Positions 47,520-58,321 of a stretch of DNA of 64,000 nt are shown here, in pieces. Origin of the DNA: Dorea sp. (lineage in GTDB: Bacteria > Bacillota > Clostridia > Lachnospirales > Lachnospiraceae); the NCBI GenBank assembly GCA_022769185.1, contig JALEKG010000090.1, positions 62,001-126,000 of the forward strand, given 5' to 3'. Positions within the stretch are counted from its first letter, which is position 1; each line of letters begins with the position of its first letter. The notes under the pieces are model-generated. The model worked only from the letters and a program-made list of their open reading frames with translations. It did no database searches and was not told where the DNA came from. The position numbers were made by a program, and so were the translations under genes.

Positions 47520-48062
47520 ATGACAGAAAAAGAATTAAAAAAGTTAAGCCGTATAGATCTGCTGGAAATGCTTTTGGAACAGAGTAAGGAAGTGGAGCGT
47601 CTGAATACTGAACTGGAAGAAGCACAGAACAAATTAAAAGACCGTAAGATTGAGCTGGAAGAAGCAGGATCCATTGCTGAGGCTGCATTACGTCTGAATG
47701 GAATCTTTGATATGGCACAGGTTGCTGCAGGGCAGTATCTGGAAAATATAGAATCACTCAGCCAAAGGACGGATGAGATCTGTGACAGAAAGAGACAGGA
47801 GTGTGAGCTTGAGATTCAAAAGAAACGAGAAGAGACAGAAAAAGAATGTGCTGAGCTGAGTCGGAAAACAATCAGTGAATGTGAAGATATGAAGAAACAG
47901 ACAAAAGAACTCTGTGAGAAGCGGATCAAATCTGTAGACACACAGGTGGAAGAAAAATGGAAAGTATTATCAGAGCGTCTGGAACAGTTCTGTCAGGCTC
48001 ACCAGGATGTGAAAGAGCTGCTTTCTTTTGTAGAGAAAGAGGACAAAGCTGATGAAGCGTAA
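47520..48062 (+). CDS. coiled-coil hypothetical protein
   Basis: Long heptad-like Lys/Glu-rich region, 180 aa. Confidence 0.7.
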   Translation: MTEKELKKLSRIDLLEMLLEQSKEVERLNTELEEAQNKLKDRKIELEEAGSIAEAALRLNGIFDMAQVAAGQYLENIESLSQRTDEICDRKRQECELEIQKKREETEKECAELSRKTISECEDMKKQTKELCEKRIKSVDTQVEEKWKVLSERLEQFCQAHQDVKELLSFVEKEDKADEA

Positions 48063-48663
48063 ATTAGGAAAATTATTGATGGGAACCGGAATGCTGCTTA
48101 TTCTGGCAGCATTTTTGTTAACAGCATATAATATATGGGAAGCGAAAAAGGCAGATGAAGCATCTGGACAGATCCTTGGACATCTGGAAGATGTAATTGA
48201 CAGGCAAAATGATCTGGAGGATGAACAGAAGAATCCATTATATCAATTGTATCCGGATATGGAGATGCCGGTAGTCGAAATTGATGGGATCAGTTATATC
48301 GGGATCCTGGAAATCCCTTCGCTGAATCTAAAACTTCCAGTTGCAGCGGAATGGAGTTATCCGAATCTTAGAAGTTCTCCGTGCCGATACAAGGGTTCTG
48401 TGTATCAGGATAATATGATCATTGCCGGACACAATTATAACAGGCATTTTGGCAGATTAAAAGATCTGAATCCGGGAGACGGAGTGTGCTTTACTGATGT
48501 GGATGGAAACCGCTTGGGATACGAGGTTGTGGACATGGAGGCCATTCCGGGAACGGCGGTAGAAGATATGGAAGCCGGAGAATGGGATATGACATTATTT
48601 ACATGTACTTACGGCGGCAAGAGTCGTGTAACAATAAGATGCAGGAGATCCGAATCATTTTGA
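48052..48663 (+). CDS. sortase family protein
   Basis: N-terminal TM, 'IAGHNYNRHFGRLKDL', catalytic 'LFTCTYGGKSRVTIRC'; overlaps previous gene by 11 nt. Confidence 0.88.
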   Translation: MKRKLGKLLMGTGMLLILAAFLLTAYNIWEAKKADEASGQILGHLEDVIDRQNDLEDEQKNPLYQLYPDMEMPVVEIDGISYIGILEIPSLNLKLPVAAEWSYPNLRSSPCRYKGSVYQDNMIIAGHNYNRHFGRLKDLNPGDGVCFTDVDGNRLGYEVVDMEAIPGTAVEDMEAGEWDMTLFTCTYGGKSRVTIRCRRSESF

Positions 48664-48681
48664 TGGGGTCTCCTGCATCTT
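48636..48681. terminator. bidirectional hairpin terminator
   Basis: AAGATGCAGGAGA ... TCTCCTGCATCTT between convergent genes. Confidence 0.65.
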
Positions 48682-48691
48682 ACTTATATGG

Positions 48692-50140
48692 TTATTTACA
48701 TGCTTTCAAAATTGCTTTTAAGTATTCCCAGGAACGTTCAGTGGATGCAATGTCAACTCGTTCTTTTACAGAGTGAACATCCAGAAGATTTGGGCCGAAG
48801 GATACAATATCCAAATCTGGTTTCTTGTCAAACAGAATACCGCATTCCAGACCGCCGTGTGTGGTTTCAACCGTTGGTTCTGTACCGAACATTTCTTTGT
48901 AGAGCTCAATCATCATTGGACGAAGCTTCGAGTTCTCATCGAATCCCCATGCCGGATATTCACCGGATAATTCATAGGAAGCGCCAACCAGTTCACACCA
49001 CATACTCATCTGATTCTTCATGTCTTCCAGTTTGCTCTTCATAGAACTTCTTACCTGGAATCTGGCTCTTACTGCATTTTCTGTAGTTTCTACAATTCCG
49101 ATATTCAGTGAGGTTTCTACAGCACCTGGGAAAGAACGGTCATAGCACTGTACTCCGTTTGGAACTCCGTACAGGTAGGCAATTACACGAGATGTGGAAT
49201 CAGCGTCAAATGCTTTCATAGTTCCTTTTTCTACTGCCCTGGCAGTCAGAACGAAATCAGGTTCAGAACCGATAAATTCGGCAGAGATCTCTTCTTTTAG
49301 TTCTGTAATAGCGCCTAAGATAGCTTCTGTCTGTTCGGAATCAGCAACAATTATAGTTTCATTAAACTGTGCAATAACATTTGCAGCAGAACCGCCGTTA
49401 ATACTAATTAAATTGAAGTCATAATCTTTGGCAAGAGTATTAAGTACACGACCCATAATCTTGTGAGCATTGCCGCGCTGTTTCTGAATTTCGGCACCAG
49501 AGTGGCCACCCTGTAATCCACTGAGTGAAATGGTGATTTTGGTTCCTTCTTCTTCACTCCATTCGAATGGAATGTATGTATCATAGATGAATCCACCTGC
49601 ACAGCCAACTGTCAGTACACCCTCAAATTCAGAATCCAGATTCAGGCATTTCTTTCCCTTTAGATCAGACAGGTCAATTGCTTTTGCACCGCCCATGCCG
49701 ATCTCTTCATCAATGGTGAAGAGGGCTTCGATCGGCGGATGTGGAATATCGTCACTAGCCAGAACAGCCATTGCATACGCAATTGCAATTCCGTCATCGC
49801 CGCCAAGAGACGTATTTCTTGCTCCAACTAGCCCATCCTCTATGAAAAGATCCAGCGGATCATTCTCAAAATCATGGTCACTGTCTGCAGTCTTAACGTT
49901 GACCATATCCAGATGTCCCTGTAGAATCACGGGTTCACTGTCTTCATATCCAGGGGTCCCTGGCTTTTTGATAATTACGTTGTTTACTTCATCCTGAACG
50001 TACTCCAGGTTATGAGCCTTTGCGAATTCTACGCAGAAGTCACTTGCTTTTTTTGTGTAAAATGTTCCCCTTGGCACTTTACTCAATTCTTCGAAGTAGT
50101 AAAAGACTTCTTTTGGCTCAATGTTTGATAAAACTCCCAT
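48692..50140 (-). CDS. pepD: aminoacyl-histidine dipeptidase
   Basis: 'VILQGHLDMVN', 'LGGDDGIAIAYAMAVL', 'ALFTIDEEIGMGGAKAIDL', 'GLQGGHSGAEI'. Confidence 0.95.
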   Translation of the reverse strand: MGVLSNIEPKEVFYYFEELSKVPRGTFYTKKASDFCVEFAKAHNLEYVQDEVNNVIIKKPGTPGYEDSEPVILQGHLDMVNVKTADSDHDFENDPLDLFIEDGLVGARNTSLGGDDGIAIAYAMAVLASDDIPHPPIEALFTIDEEIGMGGAKAIDLSDLKGKKCLNLDSEFEGVLTVGCAGGFIYDTYIPFEWSEEEGTKITISLSGLQGGHSGAEIQKQRGNAHKIMGRVLNTLAKDYDFNLISINGGSAANVIAQFNETIIVADSEQTEAILGAITELKEEISAEFIGSEPDFVLTARAVEKGTMKAFDADSTSRVIAYLYGVPNGVQCYDRSFPGAVETSLNIGIVETTENAVRARFQVRSSMKSKLEDMKNQMSMWCELVGASYELSGEYPAWGFDENSKLRPMMIELYKEMFGTEPTVETTHGGLECGILFDKKPDLDIVSFGPNLLDVHSVKERVDIASTERSWEYLKAILKACK

Positions 50141-50280
50141 TTTTTTATCCTCCGTTTATAGTTCTGTAATATATTTCCATTGTAACACGTCAGAAGAATT
50201 TTTGCCATGTTATCTGTAAGATATCTATGTTATAATGAAACAGATTAAATCAAAGTTGAAGTAAGGAAGGTAGAATATAG

Positions 50281-51348
50281 ATGCAGCAACAATCAGAAAA
50301 TACAGAAAAGAAGCATAAGCGGAGAATTCATTATTCCGGAACGCATCCGAAGAGCTATCAAGAGAAATATAAGGAGCATCAGCCGGAAAAATATGCGGAT
50401 ACTATTTCAAAAGTTATCAGCAAAGGAAGTACACCGGCGGGGATGCATATTTCAATCTGCGTGAAGGAGATTCTGGATTTCCTTCAGATTCAGCCTGGGC
50501 AGAAAGGACTGGATGCAACGCTAGGATATGGCGGTCATACGCTGGAAATGCTGAAGTGTTTAAATGGACAGGGGCATATCTATGCGCTGGATGTGGATCC
50601 GATTGAGTCTGCAAAGACGAAAAAGAGATTGGAAGAAAAGGGATACGGATCGGAGATTCTGACGATAAAGCTTGAGAATTTTGCGAACATAGATAAGGTG
50701 GCGGAAGAGGCAGGAAAGTTTGATTTTATTCTGGCGGATCTGGGAGTATCATCGATGCAGATTGATAATCCGGAACGTGGATTTACCTATAAAGCAGAAG
50801 GACCTCTGGACCTTCGGATGAATCCGGAAAAGGGGATTAGTGCGGCAGAAAGATTAAAAGACATTTCTCAGGAAGAACTGATGGGAATGCTGATTGAAAA
50901 TTCAGATGAGCCGTATGCGGAAGAAATCTCAGAAGAAATTGTGACAAGACTTCGAAGAGGAGAGAAGATTGAGACAACAACCAGACTGCATCAGGTGATC
51001 GAAGAAGCATTAGAATTTCTGCCGGCATCCGAACGAAAAGAAGCGGTAAAGAAGTCGAGTGCAAGAACCTTTCAGGCGCTTCGGATTGATGTAAATAATG
51101 AATTTGAGGTCCTGTATGAATTCCTGAATAAGCTGCCGGATGTACTGGCACCGGGCGGACGTGTGGCGATCCTTACGTTCCATTCCGGAGAAGACCGGCT
51201 GGTAAAAAAGTCCTTTAAGCAGTTTAAGAAAGAACATTTGTATTCAGAGATCGCTGAAGAAGTGATTCGTCCGTCGAAAGAAGAATGTATCCGAAACAGC
51301 CGAGCCAAATCCACGAAGATGCGGTGGGCAATCCGTTCGGATATTTGA
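50281..51348 (+). CDS. RsmH-type SAM methyltransferase with N-terminal extension
   Basis: 'DATLGYGGHTLEML', 'DFILADLGVSSMQIDNPERGFTYKAEGPLDLRMNP', 'FQALRIDVNNEFEVL', 'ILTFHSGEDRLVK'; about 60 aa basic N-terminal extension. Confidence 0.92.
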   Translation: MQQQSENTEKKHKRRIHYSGTHPKSYQEKYKEHQPEKYADTISKVISKGSTPAGMHISICVKEILDFLQIQPGQKGLDATLGYGGHTLEMLKCLNGQGHIYALDVDPIESAKTKKRLEEKGYGSEILTIKLENFANIDKVAEEAGKFDFILADLGVSSMQIDNPERGFTYKAEGPLDLRMNPEKGISAAERLKDISQEELMGMLIENSDEPYAEEISEEIVTRLRRGEKIETTTRLHQVIEEALEFLPASERKEAVKKSSARTFQALRIDVNNEFEVLYEFLNKLPDVLAPGGRVAILTFHSGEDRLVKKSFKQFKKEHLYSEIAEEVIRPSKEECIRNSRAKSTKMRWAIRSDI

Positions 51349-51400
51349 AAAAGGCTGGATGACAGCAAATACGTAAGAATATAGCGGAAGAGGTTGAAAA

Positions 51401-52558
51401 ATGACAGATGCAATAGAAAAATGTAAGATCACAAAAAAATGTGGCGGATGTCAGTTCCAGGGAATGGCCTATCAAGAGCAATTAAAGCGTAAGCAAAAAC
51501 AGGAAGAGAAGCTTTTGGGCAGATTTTGCAAAGTCAATCCAATCATAGGGATGGATCAGCCATATTATTATCGGAATAAAGTGCATGCAGTCTTTGACAG
51601 GGACCGGAAAGGGAATATCATATCTGGAACGTACCGGGAAGGGACGCATCAGGTGGTGGCAGTGGAAGACTGTCTGATTGAAGATGAAAAAAGCCAGGAG
51701 ATCATCCGCACGATTCGGGGAATGTTGAAGTCTTTTAAGATGAAAACTTATGATGAAGATACCGGATACGGACTCCTACGGCATGTGCTGGTCCGCAGAG
51801 GCTTTACAACAGGAGAGATCATGGTAGTTCTTGTACTGGGCTCTCCAATCCTTCCGTCGAAAAATAATTTTGTAAAAGCACTCAGAAAAGAACATCCGGA
51901 AATCACAACGGTAGTATTGAATGTCAATGATAAGAAGACCAGCATGGTACTGGGTGAGAAAGAAAAGACAATCTATGGACCGGGATATATCAGAGATGTT
52001 TTGTGCGGGTGTACCTTCCGTATCTCACCGAAATCCTTTTATCAGGTCAATCCGGTCCAGACAGAGGTGTTATATCAGACAGCGATCCGATTTGCAGATC
52101 TGAGTGGGAAAGAGACGGTAATCGATGCTTATTGTGGAATCGGGACGATTGGCCTGATTGCGGCAAAGCATGCCAAGAAAGTAATCGGCGTGGAATTGAA
52201 CCAGGACGCTGTACGGGATGCGAGGATGAATGCAAAAGAAAACAGTATCACAAATGTCAGAATCTATCAGGGAGACGCAGGAAGATTCATGGTAGAGATG
52301 GCAGAAGAAAAGCAAAAGGCAGATGTGGTATTCATGGATCCTCCGCGTGCCGGGAGCGATGAAAGATTTCTGTCATCCGTGGTCAGACTGGCACCGAAAA
52401 AGGTAGTGTATGTGTCCTGCAATCCACAGACACTGGCAAGAGATCTGAAATACCTGGTAAAACAGGGATATGAAGTAAGAAAGATACAGCCGGTAGACAT
52501 GTTCCCTTTCTGCGATCACTGTGAGACGGTGTGTTTTTTGACGCGGAAATATAAGTGA
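51401..52558 (+). CDS. RlmD-family 23S rRNA uracil-5 methyltransferase, without TRAM domain
   Basis: 'CKITKKCGGCQFQ', 'DAYCGIGTIGLIAA', 'MDPPRAGSDERFL', 'YVSCNPQTLARDL'. Confidence 0.9.
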   Translation: MTDAIEKCKITKKCGGCQFQGMAYQEQLKRKQKQEEKLLGRFCKVNPIIGMDQPYYYRNKVHAVFDRDRKGNIISGTYREGTHQVVAVEDCLIEDEKSQEIIRTIRGMLKSFKMKTYDEDTGYGLLRHVLVRRGFTTGEIMVVLVLGSPILPSKNNFVKALRKEHPEITTVVLNVNDKKTSMVLGEKEKTIYGPGYIRDVLCGCTFRISPKSFYQVNPVQTEVLYQTAIRFADLSGKETVIDAYCGIGTIGLIAAKHAKKVIGVELNQDAVRDARMNAKENSITNVRIYQGDAGRFMVEMAEEKQKADVVFMDPPRAGSDERFLSSVVRLAPKKVVYVSCNPQTLARDLKYLVKQGYEVRKIQPVDMFPFCDHCETVCFLTRKYK

Positions 52559-52640
52559 TTTATATTATTAAGATAATATTTGCGGAACTCAGGAAAATTT
52601 GTTACAATACATACGAAATATGTGAAAATATGAATGGACG

Positions 52641-53156
52641 CGACCGTTTCAGAATTTTCTGTTCATGCCGATGAATGGGTTGGGACAGGCGGCAATTCCA
52701 ATCGTAGGCTTCAATTATGGTGCGGGAAAGCAAGAACGCGTGCAGGCAGCGTTCCGAACGGCAGTTCCGATAGCAGCAGGGATTGCGCTTCTGGCATCGG
52801 TAATATTCTGTGCAATTCCCAGACAGCTTTTGGGTCTGTTTGACGCAGAAGCGGATATGTTGTTACTGGGAGTTCCGGCTCTCAGGATTATTTCAGTGAC
52901 TTTTGTATTTGCAGCTGTGACGATGATTCTTGGGTATGCTGCTTCCGGGCTTGGAAATGGACTGATCAACATGATCGGTACCGGGCTGCGTCAGGTCATT
53001 ATTCTTGTTCCATTGGCACGGATTCTGGGAAAGACGGCAGGAATCCATGCGGTGTGGTATGCATTCTGGGTGGCAGAGCCCTTAGCAATGATCTATGCAC
53101 TGATCAGTTGTGTACATCTGCTTCATAAGAAAGGAATCAAGAAAGCAAAAGCTTAG
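52641..53156 (+). pseudogene. MATE transporter, 5'-truncated remnant
   Basis: 'FQNFLFMPMNGLGQAAIPIVGFNYGAGKQERVQAAF' starts mid-protein; about 165 aa instead of a full MATE length. Confidence 0.8.
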
Positions 53157-53277
53157 AACTTGAACTATATATAATATCTATAAAAACTATGCGAATTATG
53201 CATAACCACCCGCATTGACATTCCCCGGAAAATCAATTATCCTTTATTTTGTTGAGCAAAAGATGGAGGACACGAAT

Positions 53278-54528
53278 ATGAACATTGTAAATGAAGTAAT
53301 GGATTATGTCCATGACTTCGATGCGGAAGTCGGAGATGCACTCTCTTTGGAGATGAAACGCCAGAGGCGGAATCTTGAGCTGATCGCATCGGAGAATATT
53401 ATCAGTCCGGCAGTTATGATGGCTATGGCAACTGTGCCGGCGAATAAATATGCAGAAGGTTATCCGGGAAAACGTTATTATGGTGGTTGTGAGGATGTGG
53501 ATATTCTTGAGAATCTGGCCATTGAACGTGCAAAGAAGCTATTCGGATGTGAGCATGTATGTGTTCAGCCACATTCCGGAGCAAATGCTAATACGGCTGT
53601 ATACCAGGCCCTTCTGAAGCCAGGCGATACGGTTATGGGACTGAATCTGGCACACGGAGGACATCTGACACATGGTTCACCGGTGAATCTGTCCGGTATT
53701 CTGTATCACTTTGTCCCTTATAATGTTAATGACGAGGGATTCCTGGATTATGATGAGATCCGAAAGATTGCGAAGGAGTGTAAGCCGAAGATGATCGTTG
53801 CAGGAGCCTCTGCATATCCAAGAGAGATCCGCTTCGATCTGTTTGCTGATATTGCAAAAGAAGTGGGCGCCTATCTGTTTGTAGATATGGCACATATTGC
53901 AGGATTGGTAGCAGCAGGACTGCATCAGAGTCCAGTGCCGTATGCTGATGTGGTAACTACAACGACACATAAGACATTGCGTGGGCCAAGAGGCGGCATC
54001 ATTATGTGCAAAGAAGAGCTTGCAAAAGCGATTAATAAAGCTGTCTTTCCTGGAACACAGGGAGGTCCGTTGATGCACATTATTGCGGCCAAGGCAGTTT
54101 GTTTCGGAGAAGCATTGAAGCCGGAATTTAAAGAATATCAGATCCAGGTGCTTAATAATGCCAAAGCACTTGCGCATGCTTTGACAGAAGAAGGCTTCCA
54201 TCTTGTGAGCGGAGGTACTGATAACCACCTGATGCTGGTTGATCTTCAGAATATGAATATTACCGGTAAGGAGTTGCAGAACCGTCTGGATGAAGTCTAT
54301 ATTACAGTCAATAAAAATGCAGTTCCAAATGATCCGGCAAGTCCGTTTGTCACCAGTGGTATCCGTATTGGTACACCGGCAGTTACCACAAGAGGACTGA
54401 AAGAAGAAGACATGAAGATTATTGCAAAACTGATCAAAATGACGATTACCGATTTTGATACAAAAGCAGATGAGATTCGTCACGCTGTAAATCAGATCTG
54501 CCAGAAATATCCGTTATATGAATCTTAA
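53278..54528 (+). CDS. glyA: serine hydroxymethyltransferase
   Basis: '[18 protein letters not shown]', '[18 protein letters not shown]', '[16 protein letters not shown]'. Confidence 0.96.
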   Translation: MNIVNEVMDYVHDFDAEVGDALSLEMKRQRRNLELIASENIISPAVMMAMATVPANKYAEGYPGKRYYGGCEDVDILENLAIERAKKLFGCEHVCVQPHSGANANTAVYQALLKPGDTVMGLNLAHGGHLTHGSPVNLSGILYHFVPYNVNDEGFLDYDEIRKIAKECKPKMIVAGASAYPREIRFDLFADIAKEVGAYLFVDMAHIAGLVAAGLHQSPVPYADVVTTTTHKTLRGPRGGIIMCKEELAKAINKAVFPGTQGGPLMHIIAAKAVCFGEALKPEFKEYQIQVLNNAKALAHALTEEGFHLVSGGTDNHLMLVDLQNMNITGKELQNRLDEVYITVNKNAVPNDPASPFVTSGIRIGTPAVTTRGLKEEDMKIIAKLIKMTITDFDTKADEIRHAVNQICQKYPLYES

Positions 54529-54544
54529 TGGAATCATTTATAAG

Positions 54545-54618
54545 AAAAGGCCATCCTTTGAAGAAAAAGCTGAGGTATGCGACTAGTGTCGAAGCGTTTT
54601 CTTGGAAGGATGGCCTTT
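54545..54618. terminator. long imperfect hairpin between convergent glyA and MFS pseudogene
   Basis: AAAAGGCCATCCTTtgAAGAAAAaGC ... GCgTTTTCTTggAAGGATGGCCTTT. Confidence 0.7.
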
Positions 54619-54634
54619 CTGCCAAAAGAAAAAA

Positions 54635-55818
54635 TTATTTTTCCACTTTTTTCTCGTGCCGTCTTCTTAATTCGGCCACATTTTCAGCTACTTTTTTTCC
54701 GATTCAGCGGATAGATGAACCACAAGATGAGTGCGCAGAGGATATAGCTGATTGCCGGGAATCCGGTTGCAATCCGGTAGATTCCGGTTTTTACGGCCTC
54801 TGTCTGGGCAACAGCCGCAGAATCATATCCGATAGCTGCAAGTGCCCATCCGCTCATTCCGCCTGCGATTGCCTGTCCAATCTTTCTCGAGAAGGAGTAC
54901 ACGCCGTAGATCATTCCATCATCACGTCTGCCGTATTTGACTTCACGGTCATCTATGACATCTGTAACCAGTGCGTAAGCCTGCATACTGAAACACTGTC
55001 TTGCAAGGATTGCAATGAAGGCAATTCCAATATATACCCATACATTTTTTATATTCAGGATAGAGATCAGAAAGTAGATAATACCTGCGGTTAAGTAGCA
55101 TACGGTTCAGCTTTCTTTCTTGCCGAATTTTGTGGTGATCGGTGTGGATACTCCAAGCAGGATCAGTGTTGCAGGAAGCGCAAGGATGGAAAATACGGAT
55201 AATGCTTTTGCATTTCCAAAGTAATCTAAAGTGTCCGGCATGTACGACCTGGTTACCGTCAGCGTCTGTGTAATAGACTACCAGAGGGGAGACTACGGTT
55301 ATGATGATCATAGCGAGCATACTTCCCAAAGAACGAAATACAGACAGAGAACTCCTGTGTTTGGGTTCATCGGAGATCACGGATGCCATAGAACCGTAAG
55401 GAATATTGATGGAGGTATAGAATACGGATCCCCAGAGAATATAGGTCACGAACATGTATGCAATTTTGACTGTCATGGACTGGTCCTGTAAAAAGGACTG
55501 ATACATTAGAAAAGAAGCAACTGCAACGGGGCCGCACATACGACGCAGCCAGCAGCGGAACTTTCCATCTTTTGACGGTTTTGAGATATCTACCAGTCTT
55601 CCCATTCCGATATCGGTGAATGCGTCCAGACATCTTGCAATCAGGAACATGGTCCCGATAACACCTGTGCTGATTCCCATTACTTTGGAATAGAATACCA
55701 TTACATAACTGCTGGCGAAGATGAAGGTAAAGTCATTTCCCAGATCCCCCATCATATAGCCAATCTTATCTTTCATACCAAAAGCTCTTACAGAAGAGCT
55801 TCCTGATTCTTTACTCAT
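54635..55818 (-). pseudogene. MFS (GPH-type) sugar:cation symporter pseudogene
   Basis: N-terminal 'MSKESGSSSVRAFGMKDKIGYMMGDLGNDFTF'; frameshift near 55230, TGA at 55107-55109, and a 7-T homopolymer shift at 54692-54698 break one coding sequence. Confidence 0.85.
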
Positions 55819-55820
55819 GA

Positions 55821-58088
55821 TCAATTCCTCCCTGCTTTTTTGATCCGATTTAACTTACGGTTTATCTTTAATACTTCCTCTTTGCTAAATTCCATTCCCG
55901 GGCCCGCCATGCCTGCCATAGAGATCAGTCGTTTGACAGACATGCCAAAGAGGAATTTCTTCATTTCCGGATTATTTAGATCCAGCTTTTGTGAACTCTC
56001 ATCTGTCTGCTTTTTACTGCGGGACTGAAGCTTCATTTTCATCAGAAGCTTCAGCATGGTAAATTTCATAAAGCGTGCGCCTTTTTTTGTCTCAAGGATA
56101 TCGCCCAGTTTATCATTGATGGAGAAATATCCTTCTGGCGCGGTGATGTCGAACCAGTTGATAACATCTCCTTTTTCCTTTAGACGGTAGTCTTCATTAA
56201 AGGTATCTACTTTATGAATGATACTTTGGTCAGTACATGTGCCTGCCTTTGCAAGAAGCTCGGTGGTTCCCTGGTTCGGAACCGTGAAATAGAAGAAGTG
56301 GTCTTCATTTTTCTGTGTTTCCAGAGTGACTCCGTTTGCCAGAAGTTCTACTTCCGGAAGATTGGAATAGACGGTTACGTTTGTAGTGTCTTCCACACGG
56401 TCAACGTATCGTTTGCCACAGATATGTACAAATGGCTCATCAGATAGCCATGCCTTATAGGCATAGAAAGCGTCTTTTTTATATTTGCGGTCGAAGGTCA
56501 TAAGACCTTTATGGTTGATTCCGTCTTCACCACCTTCCGAGCGGGCATCTGCGGCAAAATCGAACATATTCCATACATAGGTGGACCAGATATATGGTCT
56601 GGTATAAAGCTGCTTGATTAATTCTTCGTGGTAGTGTGCCTGATATTCTTCCGTATAATCGCCCTGGACAGGATCGGAACTGTGCCAGTTCAGTGCTTCA
56701 CATCCGTATTCGCTCATACTGATTGGCTTGTAGGGATATTTTTTGTGGAAGGTATCCATGAATTCCCCGTTCATCGAAGTGTCGCCGCCGTACCATCCAT
56801 AATAATGGTTGTAGGATACTACATCTGGAATATGCACATAATCTTCGTCCATACTACACATGGTAACCACAGCCTGGGTAGTGAAACGTTTCGGATCTAA
56901 CCGGTGAGCCAGATCGTTAAGGGCATGGTGGTTTTCAATCAAGGAATCGCTGATTCCGCTTCCCATAGTAATCTCATTTGACAGTCCCCACACTGCAATA
57001 CATGGATGATTGTAATTCTGGTAGATGAGCTCCTTCATCTGAAGCAAGGTGTTTTCCTGACCATTTGGAAGATGGTTGGAGATATAAGGAATCTCGGCCC
57101 AGATAATCATTCCGGCTTCATCGCAGAGATTGTAAAAATACTGGTCATGCTGATAATGAGCGAGTCGGATGGAAGTCGCGCCAAGTTCCAGAATCAGATC
57201 CAGGTCTTCTCTGTGATGCTCTGGAAGAAGTGCATTTCCGATTCCGGGACGGTCCTGATGTCTGGATACACCTCGCAGTGGGTAGCTCTCACCGTTCAGG
57301 AAGAATCCTTTGTCCGGATCAATGCGGAAAGTCCGGCATCCAAACCGTATACTTCGTTCATCCATCAGATTGCCTTCCTGGAATAATTTTACATTCAGGG
57401 TATAGAGGAAAGGGTCTTTTTTCCCGTTCCAGAGATGAACGTTTTCGATTTTAAGATCAACTGATTTTTCATCTGAAAATGCAGACTTTGAAGCAACAAT
57501 CGTGTTGCCGTCCAGGATCTGATATTCCAGAATTTCCTGGCCTGTCGATCCAGTTAAGGAGACATCTATGAAGATGAGAGCGTCTTTTCCGGTGATCTCG
57601 GGAGTGATTTTGACGCCCGGATCGCCGTAGTGGTCCAGATTAAAACGCGTTTTTTTTACACAGAGAAGATTGACATTTCGATAGATCCCGCCATAGAAGG
57701 TGAAGTCTGCTTTCTGCGGATACACGTAATCATTGGGGGAATTATCCACAGACACCAGGATGGTGTTCGTGTCTTCCAGATATTTTGTGATATTAACGCG
57801 CCAGGTTGAGTAGCCTCCGTCGTGTGATGTGATTTTCTTTTCATTGATATACAGGGATGCTGAAGAATTCGTGCCTTCGAATTCCAGATATACTTCTTCA
57901 GAATCGGGAAGAGAAGATCTGTTGAGAACTTTTTTGTAGTAACAGGTTCCACGGAAATAATCGTCCCCGCCATCCTGACCATCGATTCCGTTCCAGGTAT
58001 GGGGAAGATCAATCATTTCCCATGTGGCATCAGGATTGTTTTCCTTTGAAAATTCCCATGCCGAATTCCAGTGAATCTTTGTGTTCAT
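55821..58088 (-). CDS. glycoside hydrolase family 2 (beta-galactosidase-like)
   Basis: 'DLPHTWNGIDGQDGGDDYFRGTCYYKK', 'AVWGLSNEITMGS', 'SMSEYGCEAL', 'YVWNMFDFAADARSEGGEDGINHKGLMTFDRKYKKDAFYAYKAW'. Confidence 0.92.
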   Translation of the reverse strand: MNTKIHWNSAWEFSKENNPDATWEMIDLPHTWNGIDGQDGGDDYFRGTCYYKKVLNRSSLPDSEEVYLEFEGTNSSASLYINEKKITSHDGGYSTWRVNITKYLEDTNTILVSVDNSPNDYVYPQKADFTFYGGIYRNVNLLCVKKTRFNLDHYGDPGVKITPEITGKDALIFIDVSLTGSTGQEILEYQILDGNTIVASKSAFSDEKSVDLKIENVHLWNGKKDPFLYTLNVKLFQEGNLMDERSIRFGCRTFRIDPDKGFFLNGESYPLRGVSRHQDRPGIGNALLPEHHREDLDLILELGATSIRLAHYQHDQYFYNLCDEAGMIIWAEIPYISNHLPNGQENTLLQMKELIYQNYNHPCIAVWGLSNEITMGSGISDSLIENHHALNDLAHRLDPKRFTTQAVVTMCSMDEDYVHIPDVVSYNHYYGWYGGDTSMNGEFMDTFHKKYPYKPISMSEYGCEALNWHSSDPVQGDYTEEYQAHYHEELIKQLYTRPYIWSTYVWNMFDFAADARSEGGEDGINHKGLMTFDRKYKKDAFYAYKAWLSDEPFVHICGKRYVDRVEDTTNVTVYSNLPEVELLANGVTLETQKNEDHFFYFTVPNQGTTELLAKAGTCTDQSIIHKVDTFNEDYRLKEKGDVINWFDITAPEGYFSINDKLGDILETKKGARFMKFTMLKLLMKMKLQSRSKKQTDESSQKLDLNNPEMKKFLFGMSVKRLISMAGMAGPGMEFSKEEVLKINRKLNRIKKAGRN

Positions 58089-58321
58089 TATGATGCTCCT
58101 TTGCTTTTTGTATTTCTTATGTTTTCTGACGACATTTTAACAAAAAAGAAGAAGTGCTACTTGTATGATTTTTGGTGAATCTGTAAAATATTTGTGCGAT
58201 TATAGATTGATTATTATGTACGATGACTATCAACAAGAAAAAGAAAGAAATCACTTCTTGTGTCGGTCTGTATCTGGTTCTATACTATAGATAGGAGCAA
58301 TCAGAAAAGGAAGGTAACATT

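Noticed and set aside
52003-52362. 119-aa ORF in an alternative frame inside the RlmD paralog
   Set aside because: Overlaps a well-supported methyltransferase in the same strand; no RBS or domain.
53677-54483. 268-aa minus-strand ORF opposite glyA
   Set aside because: Shadow ORF: Cys/His/Asn-rich with no domain, and the plus strand is clearly glyA. The same reasoning applies to long antisense ORFs at 29522-30010, 31498-32151, 39958-40614 and 40873-41454.
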